64,000 bases of DNA from Phenylobacterium sp. J426 (GTDB taxonomy: Bacteria; Pseudomonadota; Alphaproteobacteria; Caulobacterales; Caulobacteraceae), in contig NZ_JAJOMY010000001.1 in the NCBI RefSeq assembly GCF_024699945.1, positions 3,913,001-3,977,000 on the forward strand, read 5' to 3'. Below, piece by piece: positions 57,541 through 64,000 of the stretch. The notes beneath the pieces are model-generated. The model was given only the letters and a program-made list of their open reading frames with translations, was not told where the DNA came from and ran no database searches. The position numbers and the translations under genes were made by a program. The number at the start of each line of letters is the position of its first letter. Within the stretch, counting starts at the first letter, position 1.

Positions 57541-58289
57541 TTCACTTCGTAGCCGTACTTGCGGATCACCGCCTTGGCCTCGGGGCTCCGCAGGTAGGCG
57601 AGAAAGGCCCTGGCCGCCGGGTTGGCCGCGCCGGTGCGCAGCAGCACCGCCTGCTGATCGATCGGCGTGTGCAGGTTGGCCGGGACCAGCCAGCGGGAGC
57701 CGCCCTTCTCGGTCATAACCTGGGACAGCGCGACGAAGCCCAGCTCCGCCGCGCCCGTCCTGGCGAACTGATAGGCCTGGGTGATCGAGGCGCCCTGCAC
57801 GATCCTGGGCCGCAGGGCGTCGTACAGGCTAAGCTTCCGCAGGGTCTCTATGGCGGCCGAGCCGTAGGGCGCGGCCTTGGGATCGGCGATCGCCAGCTTC
57901 TCGAAGCCGCCGCGGGCCAGCACTTGGCCGCGGGCGTCGACACGCTGCGGCTCGCGGCTCCAGAGCACCAGCCGGCCGGTGGCGTAGGTGAACCGCGAGC
58001 CGGCCACCGCCAGGCCGTCGGCCTCGGCCTTCTGCGGCCGCTCGGCGTCGGCCGAGAGGAAGACCTGGAACGGCGCGCCGTTGGCGATCTGGGCGTAGAA
58101 CTGCCCCGACGCGCCGAAGCTCAGGACCGCTCTGTGGCCCGTCCTCCGCTCGAAACGCTCGGCGATCTCCTTCGCCGGTTCGGTGAAGTTGGCCGCGACG
58201 GCGACCTGCACCTGGCCCGCGTGGGCCTGGCCCGCGTGCGCAAGCGCGGGCGCCATGACGGCGAGCAGCAGGGCGAGGAGCCGAAGCAT
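57537..58289 (-). CDS. modA: molybdate-binding periplasmic protein ModA
   Basis: 250 residues: signal peptide ([19 protein letters not shown]), then [55 protein letters not shown] and [18 protein letters not shown], the standard ModA ligand-site segments. It delivers molybdate to ModB. It is the first gene of the modAB pair, 26 bp after the kelch protein gene on the same strand. Confidence 0.92.
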   Translation of the reverse strand: MLRLLALLLAVMAPALAHAGQAHAGQVQVAVAANFTEPAKEIAERFERRTGHRAVLSFGASGQFYAQIANGAPFQVFLSADAERPQKAEADGLAVAGSRFTYATGRLVLWSREPQRVDARGQVLARGGFEKLAIADPKAAPYGSAAIETLRKLSLYDALRPRIVQGASITQAYQFARTGAAELGFVALSQVMTEKGGSRWLVPANLHTPIDQQAVLLRTGAANPAARAFLAYLRSPEAKAVIRKYGYEVK

Positions 58290-58315
58290 CGTCTAAGCTT
58301 AGCCGATCCCGAGGG

Positions 58316-59296
58316 CTACGGGACCAGCGCCTCGACGACCGACGTCACCTGGCCGCCGGACGCCTTGGCGCCGCCGCCGATGGCGTAGATCCTGCCGCCC
58401 GTCGCAACGCCGACGAGGCCGTGGCGCGGCGTGCGCATCGCGGGCTCGGCGCGCCACTGGTCGGTCTTCGGATCGTAGGACCAGGTCTCGGGGATGACGC
58501 CGGGGTTCTCGCCGCCGAAGACGTAGAGCCGCCCGCCAAGGGCGGCGCTGGCGAGACCGCCCGAGGCGCGGGGCATCGGCCGCAGCGTCTCCCAGCGGTC
58601 GGTCCTGGGATCGTAGCGGTCGAGGCGGGCGGAGTTGCCCTCGCCCACCCGCCGGCCGCCCGCCAGGTAGAACAGGCCGTCGATCACGGCGCCGGTGGCG
58701 CTGTTCCGGGCCTCCGGAACCGGCGCGGCGCTGCTCCAGCGGCCGGCGCGCGGATCATAGACCTGGTGGTCGGCGACATCGCCCTGGTCGCTCCAGTTGC
58801 GGTTGCCCTCGCCCTTCGGGCCGCGCCCCGAAGCGATGTGGATGCGGTCGGCCAGGGTCACGGCGACGGTCTCGCACTGAAGCTTCGGCATCGGCGCGAC
58901 CGTCTTCCAGGCCTCGCCGTCCAGCACCAGGGCGTCGGGGATCGCAACCCAGCCGCCCGCGTCGGTGACGCGGAAACCGCCGAAGGCGTAGGCCCGGCCT
59001 CGCGCGGTGGCGAGGACCGGATGATGCCGCGCGAACGGAAGCTTCGGCCCCTCGGACCAGCGGTCGGACGCCGGGTCGTAGAGACCGGTGCGGTCCTGCG
59101 GATTGATCCCGCCGCCGAGCCCGCCTGGGCCCGGCGCCATGCCGCCGGCGATCACAATGCGCTTGCCGAGCACCGTTCCGTAGACCTCCTGCACCGGCCA
59201 GGGCGCATCGGCGCGAGGCTCCCAACGGGCCGCGGCGCGCGCGACGGCGGGAACGGCCAGGGCGGCGGCGGCGAGGACGGTGCGGCGGTCGATCAT
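58316..59296 (-). CDS. exported kelch-repeat beta-propeller protein
   Basis: 326 residues: Tat-like signal (MIDRRTVLAAAALAVPAVARA) and about six kelch repeats of the type YDPASDRWSEGPKLP, YAFGGFRV, YDPRAGRWSSAAPVPEARNS, FYLAGGRRVG, YDPRTDRWETLRPMP and YVFGGENPG. This is the fold of N-acetylneuraminate epimerase (NanM) and galactose oxidase, but no catalytic residues can be claimed. Function unknown; periplasmic. Confidence 0.8.
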   Translation of the reverse strand: MIDRRTVLAAAALAVPAVARAAARWEPRADAPWPVQEVYGTVLGKRIVIAGGMAPGPGGLGGGINPQDRTGLYDPASDRWSEGPKLPFARHHPVLATARGRAYAFGGFRVTDAGGWVAIPDALVLDGEAWKTVAPMPKLQCETVAVTLADRIHIASGRGPKGEGNRNWSDQGDVADHQVYDPRAGRWSSAAPVPEARNSATGAVIDGLFYLAGGRRVGEGNSARLDRYDPRTDRWETLRPMPRASGGLASAALGGRLYVFGGENPGVIPETWSYDPKTDQWRAEPAMRTPRHGLVGVATGGRIYAIGGGAKASGGQVTSVVEALVP

Positions 59297-59326
59297 GCCG
59301 CCATGAGAGCGTTCAGCTCCCGCTCG

Positions 59327-60206
59327 TCAACCTAGCGCCGTCAAAGCCACGCCCGCGGCGGTGAGCACGCCACCCACGATGGCGCGAAGGCTGAGGCGTT
59401 CCTTGAACAGCCGCCGGCCGACGGCGGCGGCGACCGGCGTCTCGATCAAGGCGGACGGCGCGGACCGGCCCCGCGGGCGCGAGCGCCAGCGCGCCGAACC
59501 AGAACGCCGAGGCGGCCGAGCCGAAGAAGCCGGCGCCCAGGGACTGCCGCCAGGAGGTCGCCACCGCCCGGATCGCCTGAGGCCGGGTGAGCGCCAGGAT
59601 CAGGCCCAGGCCCACGGTCTGCAGCGCCTGGGCGATGACCACGGCGGCGGTCGCCGAATAGATCGGGTGCGCCGGATCCAGCGCCAGCCCCGCCTGCCGA
59701 TAGCCGTTGAAGGACACCGCGAACGCCGCCCCGGCCGCGAGGCCCAGCAGGCCGCCGACGAAGGCATGGTGGGTCTGGTCGCGGCGCGGCCAGGAGACGA
59801 CGGCGAGGCCGGCGCTGGCCACCGCCACGCCGATCCAGGCCTGGACCGACAAGGCGTCCCCGAGGGCCAGGCCCATCACCGCCGCCAGCGGCAGCGACGA
59901 CTGCTGAAGCACGGTGGCCACGGCGAACCCCGAGCGGTGCATGGCCATCAGCAGGAAGCCGGTGGCGGCCACCTGGCTGACCGCGCCGAAGCCGACGCTG
60001 GTCCAGAAGCGCCAGGACAGGCCCGGCGCCGCGTCGGGCGTGAAGGCGGCGACCGCCGCGAAGATGAGGATCGAGAACGGCAGGCCGAACAGGAAGCGGA
60101 CCAGGGTCGCCCCCCACGGCCCGGCGTCGCCGACCAGCCCCCGCTGCGCCGCGTTCCGCGCAACCTGCAGCGGCGCGGCGATCAGGGTGAGGACGATCCA
60201 GAGCAA
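59327..60206 (-). CDS. EamA-family membrane transporter, frameshifted
   Basis: About 292 residues, ten helices, two EamA repeats (LVRFLFGLPFSILIFAAVAA; VGFGAVSQVAATGFLLMAMH; ASAFWFGALALAPAGPVRAV). The last part is in another frame: removing one base near 59451 joins PVRAV to ALIETPVAAAVGRRLFKERL and ends at TGA 59327. As sequenced the frame runs on to 59313 with an Arg-rich tail. Start TTG 60206 is weak: the AGGAGG upstream sits about 17 bp away, within the hairpin at 60220-60242. Substrate unknown. Confidence 0.75.
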
Positions 60207-60219
60207 GTGCGAAATCCCG

Positions 60220-60242
60220 GTCCCTCCTCTTCAGGGAGGGAC
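60220..60242 (-). terminator. hairpin downstream of leuA
   Basis: Perfect 8-bp inverted repeat GTCCCTCC / GGAGGGAC with a 7-nt loop, beginning 7 bp past the leuA stop. No T run. On the minus strand the second arm contains AGGAGGG just before the EamA start, so the stem could also hide that ribosome site. Confidence 0.45.
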
Positions 60243-60248
60243 GGAGAC

Positions 60249-61820
60249 CTAAAACCCGCTGACCATCCGGGCCGGCGCGGTCTTCTCCTTGCGGGCGACG
60301 AGATTGTTCAGGGCGTTCACATAGGCCTTGGCCGAGGCGGTCAGCGTGTCGGTGTCGGCAGCCTGGCCGGTGGCGATCCGGCCGTCCTCCTCGAGGCGCA
60401 CGGAGACCTGGGCCTGGGCGTCGGTGCCTTCCGTCACCGCGTGCACCTGGAAAAGGCGCAGGGTGGCGGCGTGCGGATAGACTTCGTGGATGGCGTTGAA
60501 CACGGCGTCCACCGGGCCGTCGCCGGTGGCGTTGGCCGACTTCTCGGCGCCTTCGATCGTCACCGTCAGGAAGGCCTCCTGCGGGCCCTCGGTGCCGGCG
60601 ATGACGCGCAGGTGCTTGACCTGGATCTTGTCGGCCTGGCTGGCCAGGGCGTCGTCGACCAGGGCCACGATGTCGTCGTCGAAGACGTGCTTCTTCTTGT
60701 CGGCCAGGTCCTTGAAGCGCTGGAACGCCTCGTTCAGCGCGTTCTGGCCCAGCTCGTAGCCCAGTTCCTTCAGCTTCTCGCGGAAGCCGGCGCGGCCGGC
60801 GTGCTTGCCCATCACCAGGTTCGAGGCGCCCTGCCCCACGTCCTCGGGCTGCATGATCTCGTAGGTGCCGCGGTCCTTCAGCATGCCGTCCTGGTGGATG
60901 CCGCTCTCGTGGGCGAAGGCGTTCTTGCCGACGATGGCCTTGTTGAACTGCACCGGGAAACCGGTGATGGCCGAGACGTAGCGGCTGGCGCGCGTGATGT
61001 GCTGGGTCTCGATGCCGGTGTGGTACGGCAACCGGTCGCCGCGCACCTTCAGCGCCATGACGATCTCTTCCAGCGCCGCATTGCCGGCCCGCTCACCGAT
61101 GCCGTTGATGGCGCACTCGACCTGCCGCGCGCCGGCCTGGACGCCCGACAGGCTGTTGGCGACCGCCAGGCCCAGGTCGTTGTGGCAGTGAGTGGAGAAG
61201 ATCACCGTGTCCGCGCCGGGCACGTTCTCGATCAGGTCGCGGAAGACCTCGGCGTATTCGGAGGGATAGGTGTAGCCGACGGTGTCGGGGATGTTGATCG
61301 TGGTGGCCCCGGCGCGGATCGCCGCCTCGACGCAGCGGCGCAGGAAGTCCTGCTCGGTGCGGGTGGCGTCCTGGGCCGACCATTCCACGTCGCCGCACAG
61401 GTTGCGCGCGTGTGTCACCGAGCCGGTGATCATCTCCAGGATGTCGTCCTGGCTGGCGCGCAGGATGTGGTCGCGGTGGCTGGGGCTGGTCGACAGGAAG
61501 GTGTGGATCCGGCCGCGCTTGGCCTTGCGGATGGCCTCGGCGCAGCGCTCGATGTCCTGGACGCCGGCGCGGGCCAGGCCGCAGACCACGCTCTCGGTGA
61601 CGATCTCGGAGATCTGGCGGACCGCCTCGAAGTCGCCGTTCGAGGCGATGGGGAAACCGGCCTCGATCACGTCGACGCGCATGTCCTCCAGGATCTTCGC
61701 CAGCTCCAGCTTCTCTTCCAGGGACATGGAAGCGCCAGGCGACTGCTCGCCGTCGCGCATGGTGGTGTCGAAGATGATGACGCGGTCGCGCTCGGAAGCG
61801 GCGGTAGATACGGGGGTCAT
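60249..61820 (-). CDS. leuA: 2-isopropylmalate synthase
   Basis: First step of leucine synthesis: 2-oxoisovalerate plus acetyl-CoA gives 2-isopropylmalate. 523 residues: catalytic TIM barrel with IFDTTMRDGEQSPGASMSLE, THCHNDLGLAVANSL (metal His pair) and INGIGERAGNAALEEIVMAL; linker with FAHESGIHQDGMLKDRGTYE; C-terminal leucine-binding regulatory domain (SVRLEEDGRIATGQAADTDT). Long form, so feedback inhibition by leucine is expected. ATG 61820. A leader peptide rich in leucine codons is encoded 84 bp upstream. Confidence 0.97.
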   Translation of the reverse strand: MTPVSTAASERDRVIIFDTTMRDGEQSPGASMSLEEKLELAKILEDMRVDVIEAGFPIASNGDFEAVRQISEIVTESVVCGLARAGVQDIERCAEAIRKAKRGRIHTFLSTSPSHRDHILRASQDDILEMITGSVTHARNLCGDVEWSAQDATRTEQDFLRRCVEAAIRAGATTINIPDTVGYTYPSEYAEVFRDLIENVPGADTVIFSTHCHNDLGLAVANSLSGVQAGARQVECAINGIGERAGNAALEEIVMALKVRGDRLPYHTGIETQHITRASRYVSAITGFPVQFNKAIVGKNAFAHESGIHQDGMLKDRGTYEIMQPEDVGQGASNLVMGKHAGRAGFREKLKELGYELGQNALNEAFQRFKDLADKKKHVFDDDIVALVDDALASQADKIQVKHLRVIAGTEGPQEAFLTVTIEGAEKSANATGDGPVDAVFNAIHEVYPHAATLRLFQVHAVTEGTDAQAQVSVRLEEDGRIATGQAADTDTLTASAKAYVNALNNLVARKEKTAPARMVSGF

Positions 61821-61870
61821 GGTCTTACGGGCTCTTCGCGAAGGTTTGGATCGTCGGGCGGAGGTTCGAA

Positions 61871-61924
61871 GCCCCTGGGCGCCCGGCCGCGAAGATGCGC
61901 GTGCCTAAAGGGTCGCCCAGGGGC
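61871..61924 (-). promoter_or_regulatory. leuA attenuator stem
   Basis: Perfect 11-bp inverted repeat GCCCCTGGGCG / CGCCCAGGGGC at 61871-61881 and 61914-61924 with a 32-nt loop. The upstream arm lies inside the leader peptide codons, so a ribosome stalled at the Leu run or finishing at the stop would change whether it can pair. A second small stem (CTTCGCG / CGCGAAG) is possible between here and the leuA start. No T run is seen, so termination may be Rho-assisted. Confidence 0.6.
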
Positions 61925-61976
61925 GGCTAAGCCCCAGCGACAGAAGAAGAAGCGAGTTGTTCGCCTGCGTGCGCAT
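61905..61976 (-). CDS. leucine-rich leader peptide of leuA (23 aa)
   Basis: ATG 61974-61976 to TAG 61905-61907. The middle reads SLLLLSLGL: 4 Leu in a row (CTT CTT CTT CTG) and 2 more within four codons, 7 Leu in 23 residues. CTT is rare in this GC-rich genome, where CTG and CTC dominate. Its last codons (RPWAT) form one arm of an 11-bp inverted repeat. This is the design of a ribosome-stalling attenuation leader. The upstream AGAAG ribosome site is weak. Confidence 0.8.
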   Translation of the reverse strand: MRTQANNSLLLLSLGLSRPWATL

Positions 61977-62114
61977 CGAGGCGGCTTCTACCCAAAGAGG
62001 CGGCTCGACGCAACCATCTTGCGCGTCACCGCGGTATTTCGGCCGGCCGAGAATGAAACCACCCGAGAGCCCCGTCAGATCGGAAGTTTTTGCCCTCACG
62101 CCGTGAGCCGAGGG

Positions 62115-62837
62115 TCAGTCCTTGTCGCGCCCCGCCTCCGCCTCGCGGGCCTTCAGCCAGCGGCGCGCGTACCAGCCGATCGCCAGCCACAGGGCGGCGA
62201 TGCCGGCCAGCGCGATCAGGTGTCCAGAGCCGCCCTGCCCGCGCATCACCTGGGCGACGGAGTTTCCCGCGAAGGCGGTGAGCGCGATCTTGGGGATGAT
62301 GCCCAGCGCTGTGCCGGCGGTGAAGTCGCGGGCCCGCATGGGCGTTACGCCCGCCGCCATGTTGACGACGATGAACGGGGCCGAGGGCACCAGGCGGACG
62401 ATCAGGCTGGCGAAGAAGCCGTTGCGGCCGACCAGGTCCATGAACTGCCGCAGCCCCTCGCCCTGGAAGGTGGCCAGCGTCCGCGCCCCGGCGAAGCGCC
62501 CCAGATAGAAGCCGATCATCGCCGAGGCCATCGTGCCGATCCAAGAGTAGGCGAAGCCGGTCCAGGCGCCGAACGCCACCACGCACGCGGCGATGAGCAT
62601 GAACTGGGGCACGCCGACGAAGGCGAGCACGGCGAAGGCCAGCACCGCCACCGGCAAGGCCCACACGCCGTGCGCCGCGCCCAGCCAGCGCTCCACGGCG
62701 GCCTCCCCGCCGAACCCCAGCACCTGGGCGCCGAAGACGAAGACCAGGCCCACGCCGCCGAACAGGACGAAGGAGATCGCCAGCGCCCGCCAGGCCTGGG
62801 CGTCCATGTTGGAGAGGAACGAGAGGAGGCGGCGCAT
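62115..62837 (-). CDS. TVP38/TMEM64 (DedA-like, SNARE-associated) membrane protein
   Basis: 240 residues, about six hydrophobic segments. The VTT/DedA pattern is seen in LAFVGVPQFMLIAACVVAFG, SWIGTMASAMIGFYLGRFAG, GFFASLIVRLVPSAPFIVVN and MAAGVTPMRARDFTAGTALG. Proteins of this group act as lipid scramblases or flippases in envelope maintenance; substrate unknown here. ATG 62837 matches the family start; the frame is open to 62921. Confidence 0.82.
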   Translation of the reverse strand: MRRLLSFLSNMDAQAWRALAISFVLFGGVGLVFVFGAQVLGFGGEAAVERWLGAAHGVWALPVAVLAFAVLAFVGVPQFMLIAACVVAFGAWTGFAYSWIGTMASAMIGFYLGRFAGARTLATFQGEGLRQFMDLVGRNGFFASLIVRLVPSAPFIVVNMAAGVTPMRARDFTAGTALGIIPKIALTAFAGNSVAQVMRGQGGSGHLIALAGIAALWLAIGWYARRWLKAREAEAGRDKD

Positions 62838-63002
62838 CAGGGCCCTGAGGTCGCCGATGCGGCAGGTCGGGTCAAGCGCAGGCGCCCGGTTCGGGAGGCA
62901 GGCGAGCGGGCGGGATTGCATTTTCCACAGTTGCGTTTTTACGCAACCTGCACCATGTGATGCGGCAAGAGGGGCGTTCGCCTAACGGAGCTATGCTGAA
63001 CC

Positions 63003-64000
63003 ATGGAATACGCGTTCGAGACGATCACGCCCGAGCAGGCGCTGAACATCCGCCTCGGCGACACGCTGACGATCAACGGTGGCCCGGCGCGGCTCGTGTC
63101 GGCGGTCTACCAGTCCTATGATCCGCTGATCCTCACGCCCGAGGTCCCGAGCGTCCTCGTCACGTTCGGCGGGAAGACCGTGAAGTTCGGCGTCGGCCTG
63201 ACCGAGGTGTCGAACGCGGGCGGGATCGTGATGGCCGACGGGTCGAAGCTGCTGATCGGCGACGCCGGCAGCCAGCGCGCCGTCGGCACGGCCCTGGATG
63301 ACGGGCTCTACGGCGGCCCGGGCGCCGACCAGCTTTCCGGCCTCGCCGGCGACGACCTGATCCACGGCGGCAGCGGCGACGACGTGCTGATCGGCGGCCA
63401 GGGCGCGGACAGCATCTACGGCGGCCAGGGGGCCGACGTGATCTTCACGAGCGACGGCGTCACCGGCGTCCACGGCGAAGCCGGCGACTTCGCCCATGGC
63501 AACCTCGGCGACGACGAAATCTACGGCGGCGCGGGGGACGACTGGCTCTACGGCGGCCAAGGCGCCGACTCTCTCGCCGGCCGCGACGGCGACGACTACC
63601 TCAGCGGCGACCTGGGCGATGACGAGCTGTCGGGCGGCCTGGGTGACGACACCCTTGTGGGCGGGGCCGGCGACGACACCCTGCAAGGCGGCTTCGGGGC
63701 CGACGATCTGAACGGCGGCGACGGCGACGACCGGCTCGTGACCCAGGGACCGGAGGGGACGACGATGCGCGGCGGCGCGGGCGCCGACACCCTCACGGCG
63801 TTCGGCTCGGGCCAGGACCGGCTATGGGGCGGCGAAGGCCGCGACCGCTTCGAGTTCGTCGCCAACTCCGCCCCGAACCCTGGCCATGACGACCTGATCA
63901 TGGATTGGGAGGCCCACGACACGATCAGCTTCGCCGACGTCGGCATCCTGTCGACCGCGTCGATCCTGCCGCAGAGCTACTCCGAGTTCGTGGCCACGAG
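63003..64000 (+). CDS. RTX/hemolysin-type calcium-binding protein, 5' part
   Basis: ATG 63003 opens a frame that runs off the end of the window (332 residues visible). Residues 1 to about 95 form a non-repeat head. From about 100 to 280 there are many GGxGxDxLx nonapeptides (LYGGPGADQLSG, LIGGQGADSIYG, LSGGLGDDTLVG, LQGGFGADDLNG), which bind calcium as a parallel beta roll. After that comes a RDRFEF/DLIMDWEAHDTI segment typical of serralysin-type C-terminal modules. No N-terminal signal peptide, as expected for type I secretion with a C-terminal signal outside the window. No ABC exporter is next to it in view. Confidence 0.85.
   Translation, partial: MEYAFETITPEQALNIRLGDTLTINGGPARLVSAVYQSYDPLILTPEVPSVLVTFGGKTVKFGVGLTEVSNAGGIVMADGSKLLIGDAGSQRAVGTALDDGLYGGPGADQLSGLAGDDLIHGGSGDDVLIGGQGADSIYGGQGADVIFTSDGVTGVHGEAGDFAHGNLGDDEIYGGAGDDWLYGGQGADSLAGRDGDDYLSGDLGDDELSGGLGDDTLVGGAGDDTLQGGFGADDLNGGDGDDRLVTQGPEGTTMRGGAGADTLTAFGSGQDRLWGGEGRDRFEFVANSAPNPGHDDLIMDWEAHDTISFADVGILSTASILPQSYSEFVAT

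Noticed and set aside
61860..61880. GGTTCGAAGCC resembling a tRNA T-loop
   Set aside because: No acceptor stem, anticodon arm or CCA-end context around it; it belongs to the leuA attenuator region.
59361..62960. A 1199-codon open frame on the plus strand
   Set aside because: It lies opposite the EamA gene, leuA, its leader and the TVP38-like gene. Its translation is Arg/Gly/Asp-rich with no domain, as expected of antisense frames in very GC-rich coding DNA.

Overview
The window looks like a chromosomal segment of a Caulobacteraceae alphaproteobacterium, most likely Phenylobacterium or a close relative. This is inferred from the very high GC content, a TipN-like polarity protein, the gene order mreB-mreC-mreD-mrdA-rodA, a cysD/cysNC pair with CysC fused to CysN, an UrcA-family protein, several TonB-dependent receptors and a bacteriophytochrome/heme-oxygenase pair. 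I saw no rRNA, tRNA, CRISPR array, insertion sequence or prophage.

Layout. 1-2.4 kb: the end of an unknown gene, a small membrane protein and GTP-type PEP carboxykinase. 2.7-6.7 kb: a FecI/FecR/STN-receptor cell-surface signalling set. 6.8-8.7 kb: a WaaE-like glycosyltransferase and a UDP-glucuronate 4-epimerase. 8.7-15.2 kb: an exported M24 peptidase, UrcA, a RidA-like protein, a second TonB receptor and a soluble sphingosine-1-phosphate-lyase-like PLP enzyme. 15.4-22.8 kb: a tightly overlapping minus-strand glycan operon (polyprenyl-phosphate-type glycosyltransferase, FAD oxidoreductase, SDR, xylose-isomerase-like protein, EmrE-size transporter, a glycosyltransferase fused to an AGE-fold domain, and a UDP-sugar 6-dehydrogenase). 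It follows DUF4112 and tipN on the same strand. 26-28.8 kb: two small proteins and an Ada/AlkA-Ogt alkylation repair pair behind a 14-bp tandem repeat. 28.9-36.2 kb: an MFS carrier and a red-light sensing cassette (heme oxygenase, bacteriophytochrome, single-domain response regulator, hybrid kinase). 36.3-39.1 kb: sulfate activation. 39-50.6 kb: ordinary metabolism and transport. 50.6-56.5 kb: the rod-shape elongasome operon. 56.9-62.8 kb: modBA, a kelch protein, an EamA transporter, leuA with a leucine-rich leader peptide, and a TVP38/DedA-like protein. From 63.0 kb: the start of an RTX calcium-binding protein that runs off the window.

Two points govern how the window should be read. First, at least ten genes carry a single-base shift, usually in a short G or C run, and these include mreB and rodA, which a rod-shaped cell is expected to need. 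I read them as consensus errors rather than decay and give corrected gene extents. Second, the most interesting biology is the overlapping glycan operon, which looks like a complete route for making, lipid-linking, flipping and attaching a modified sugar, and the leucine-codon leader in front of leuA. Nothing here has been searched against a database; all family names come from recognised motifs and gene order.
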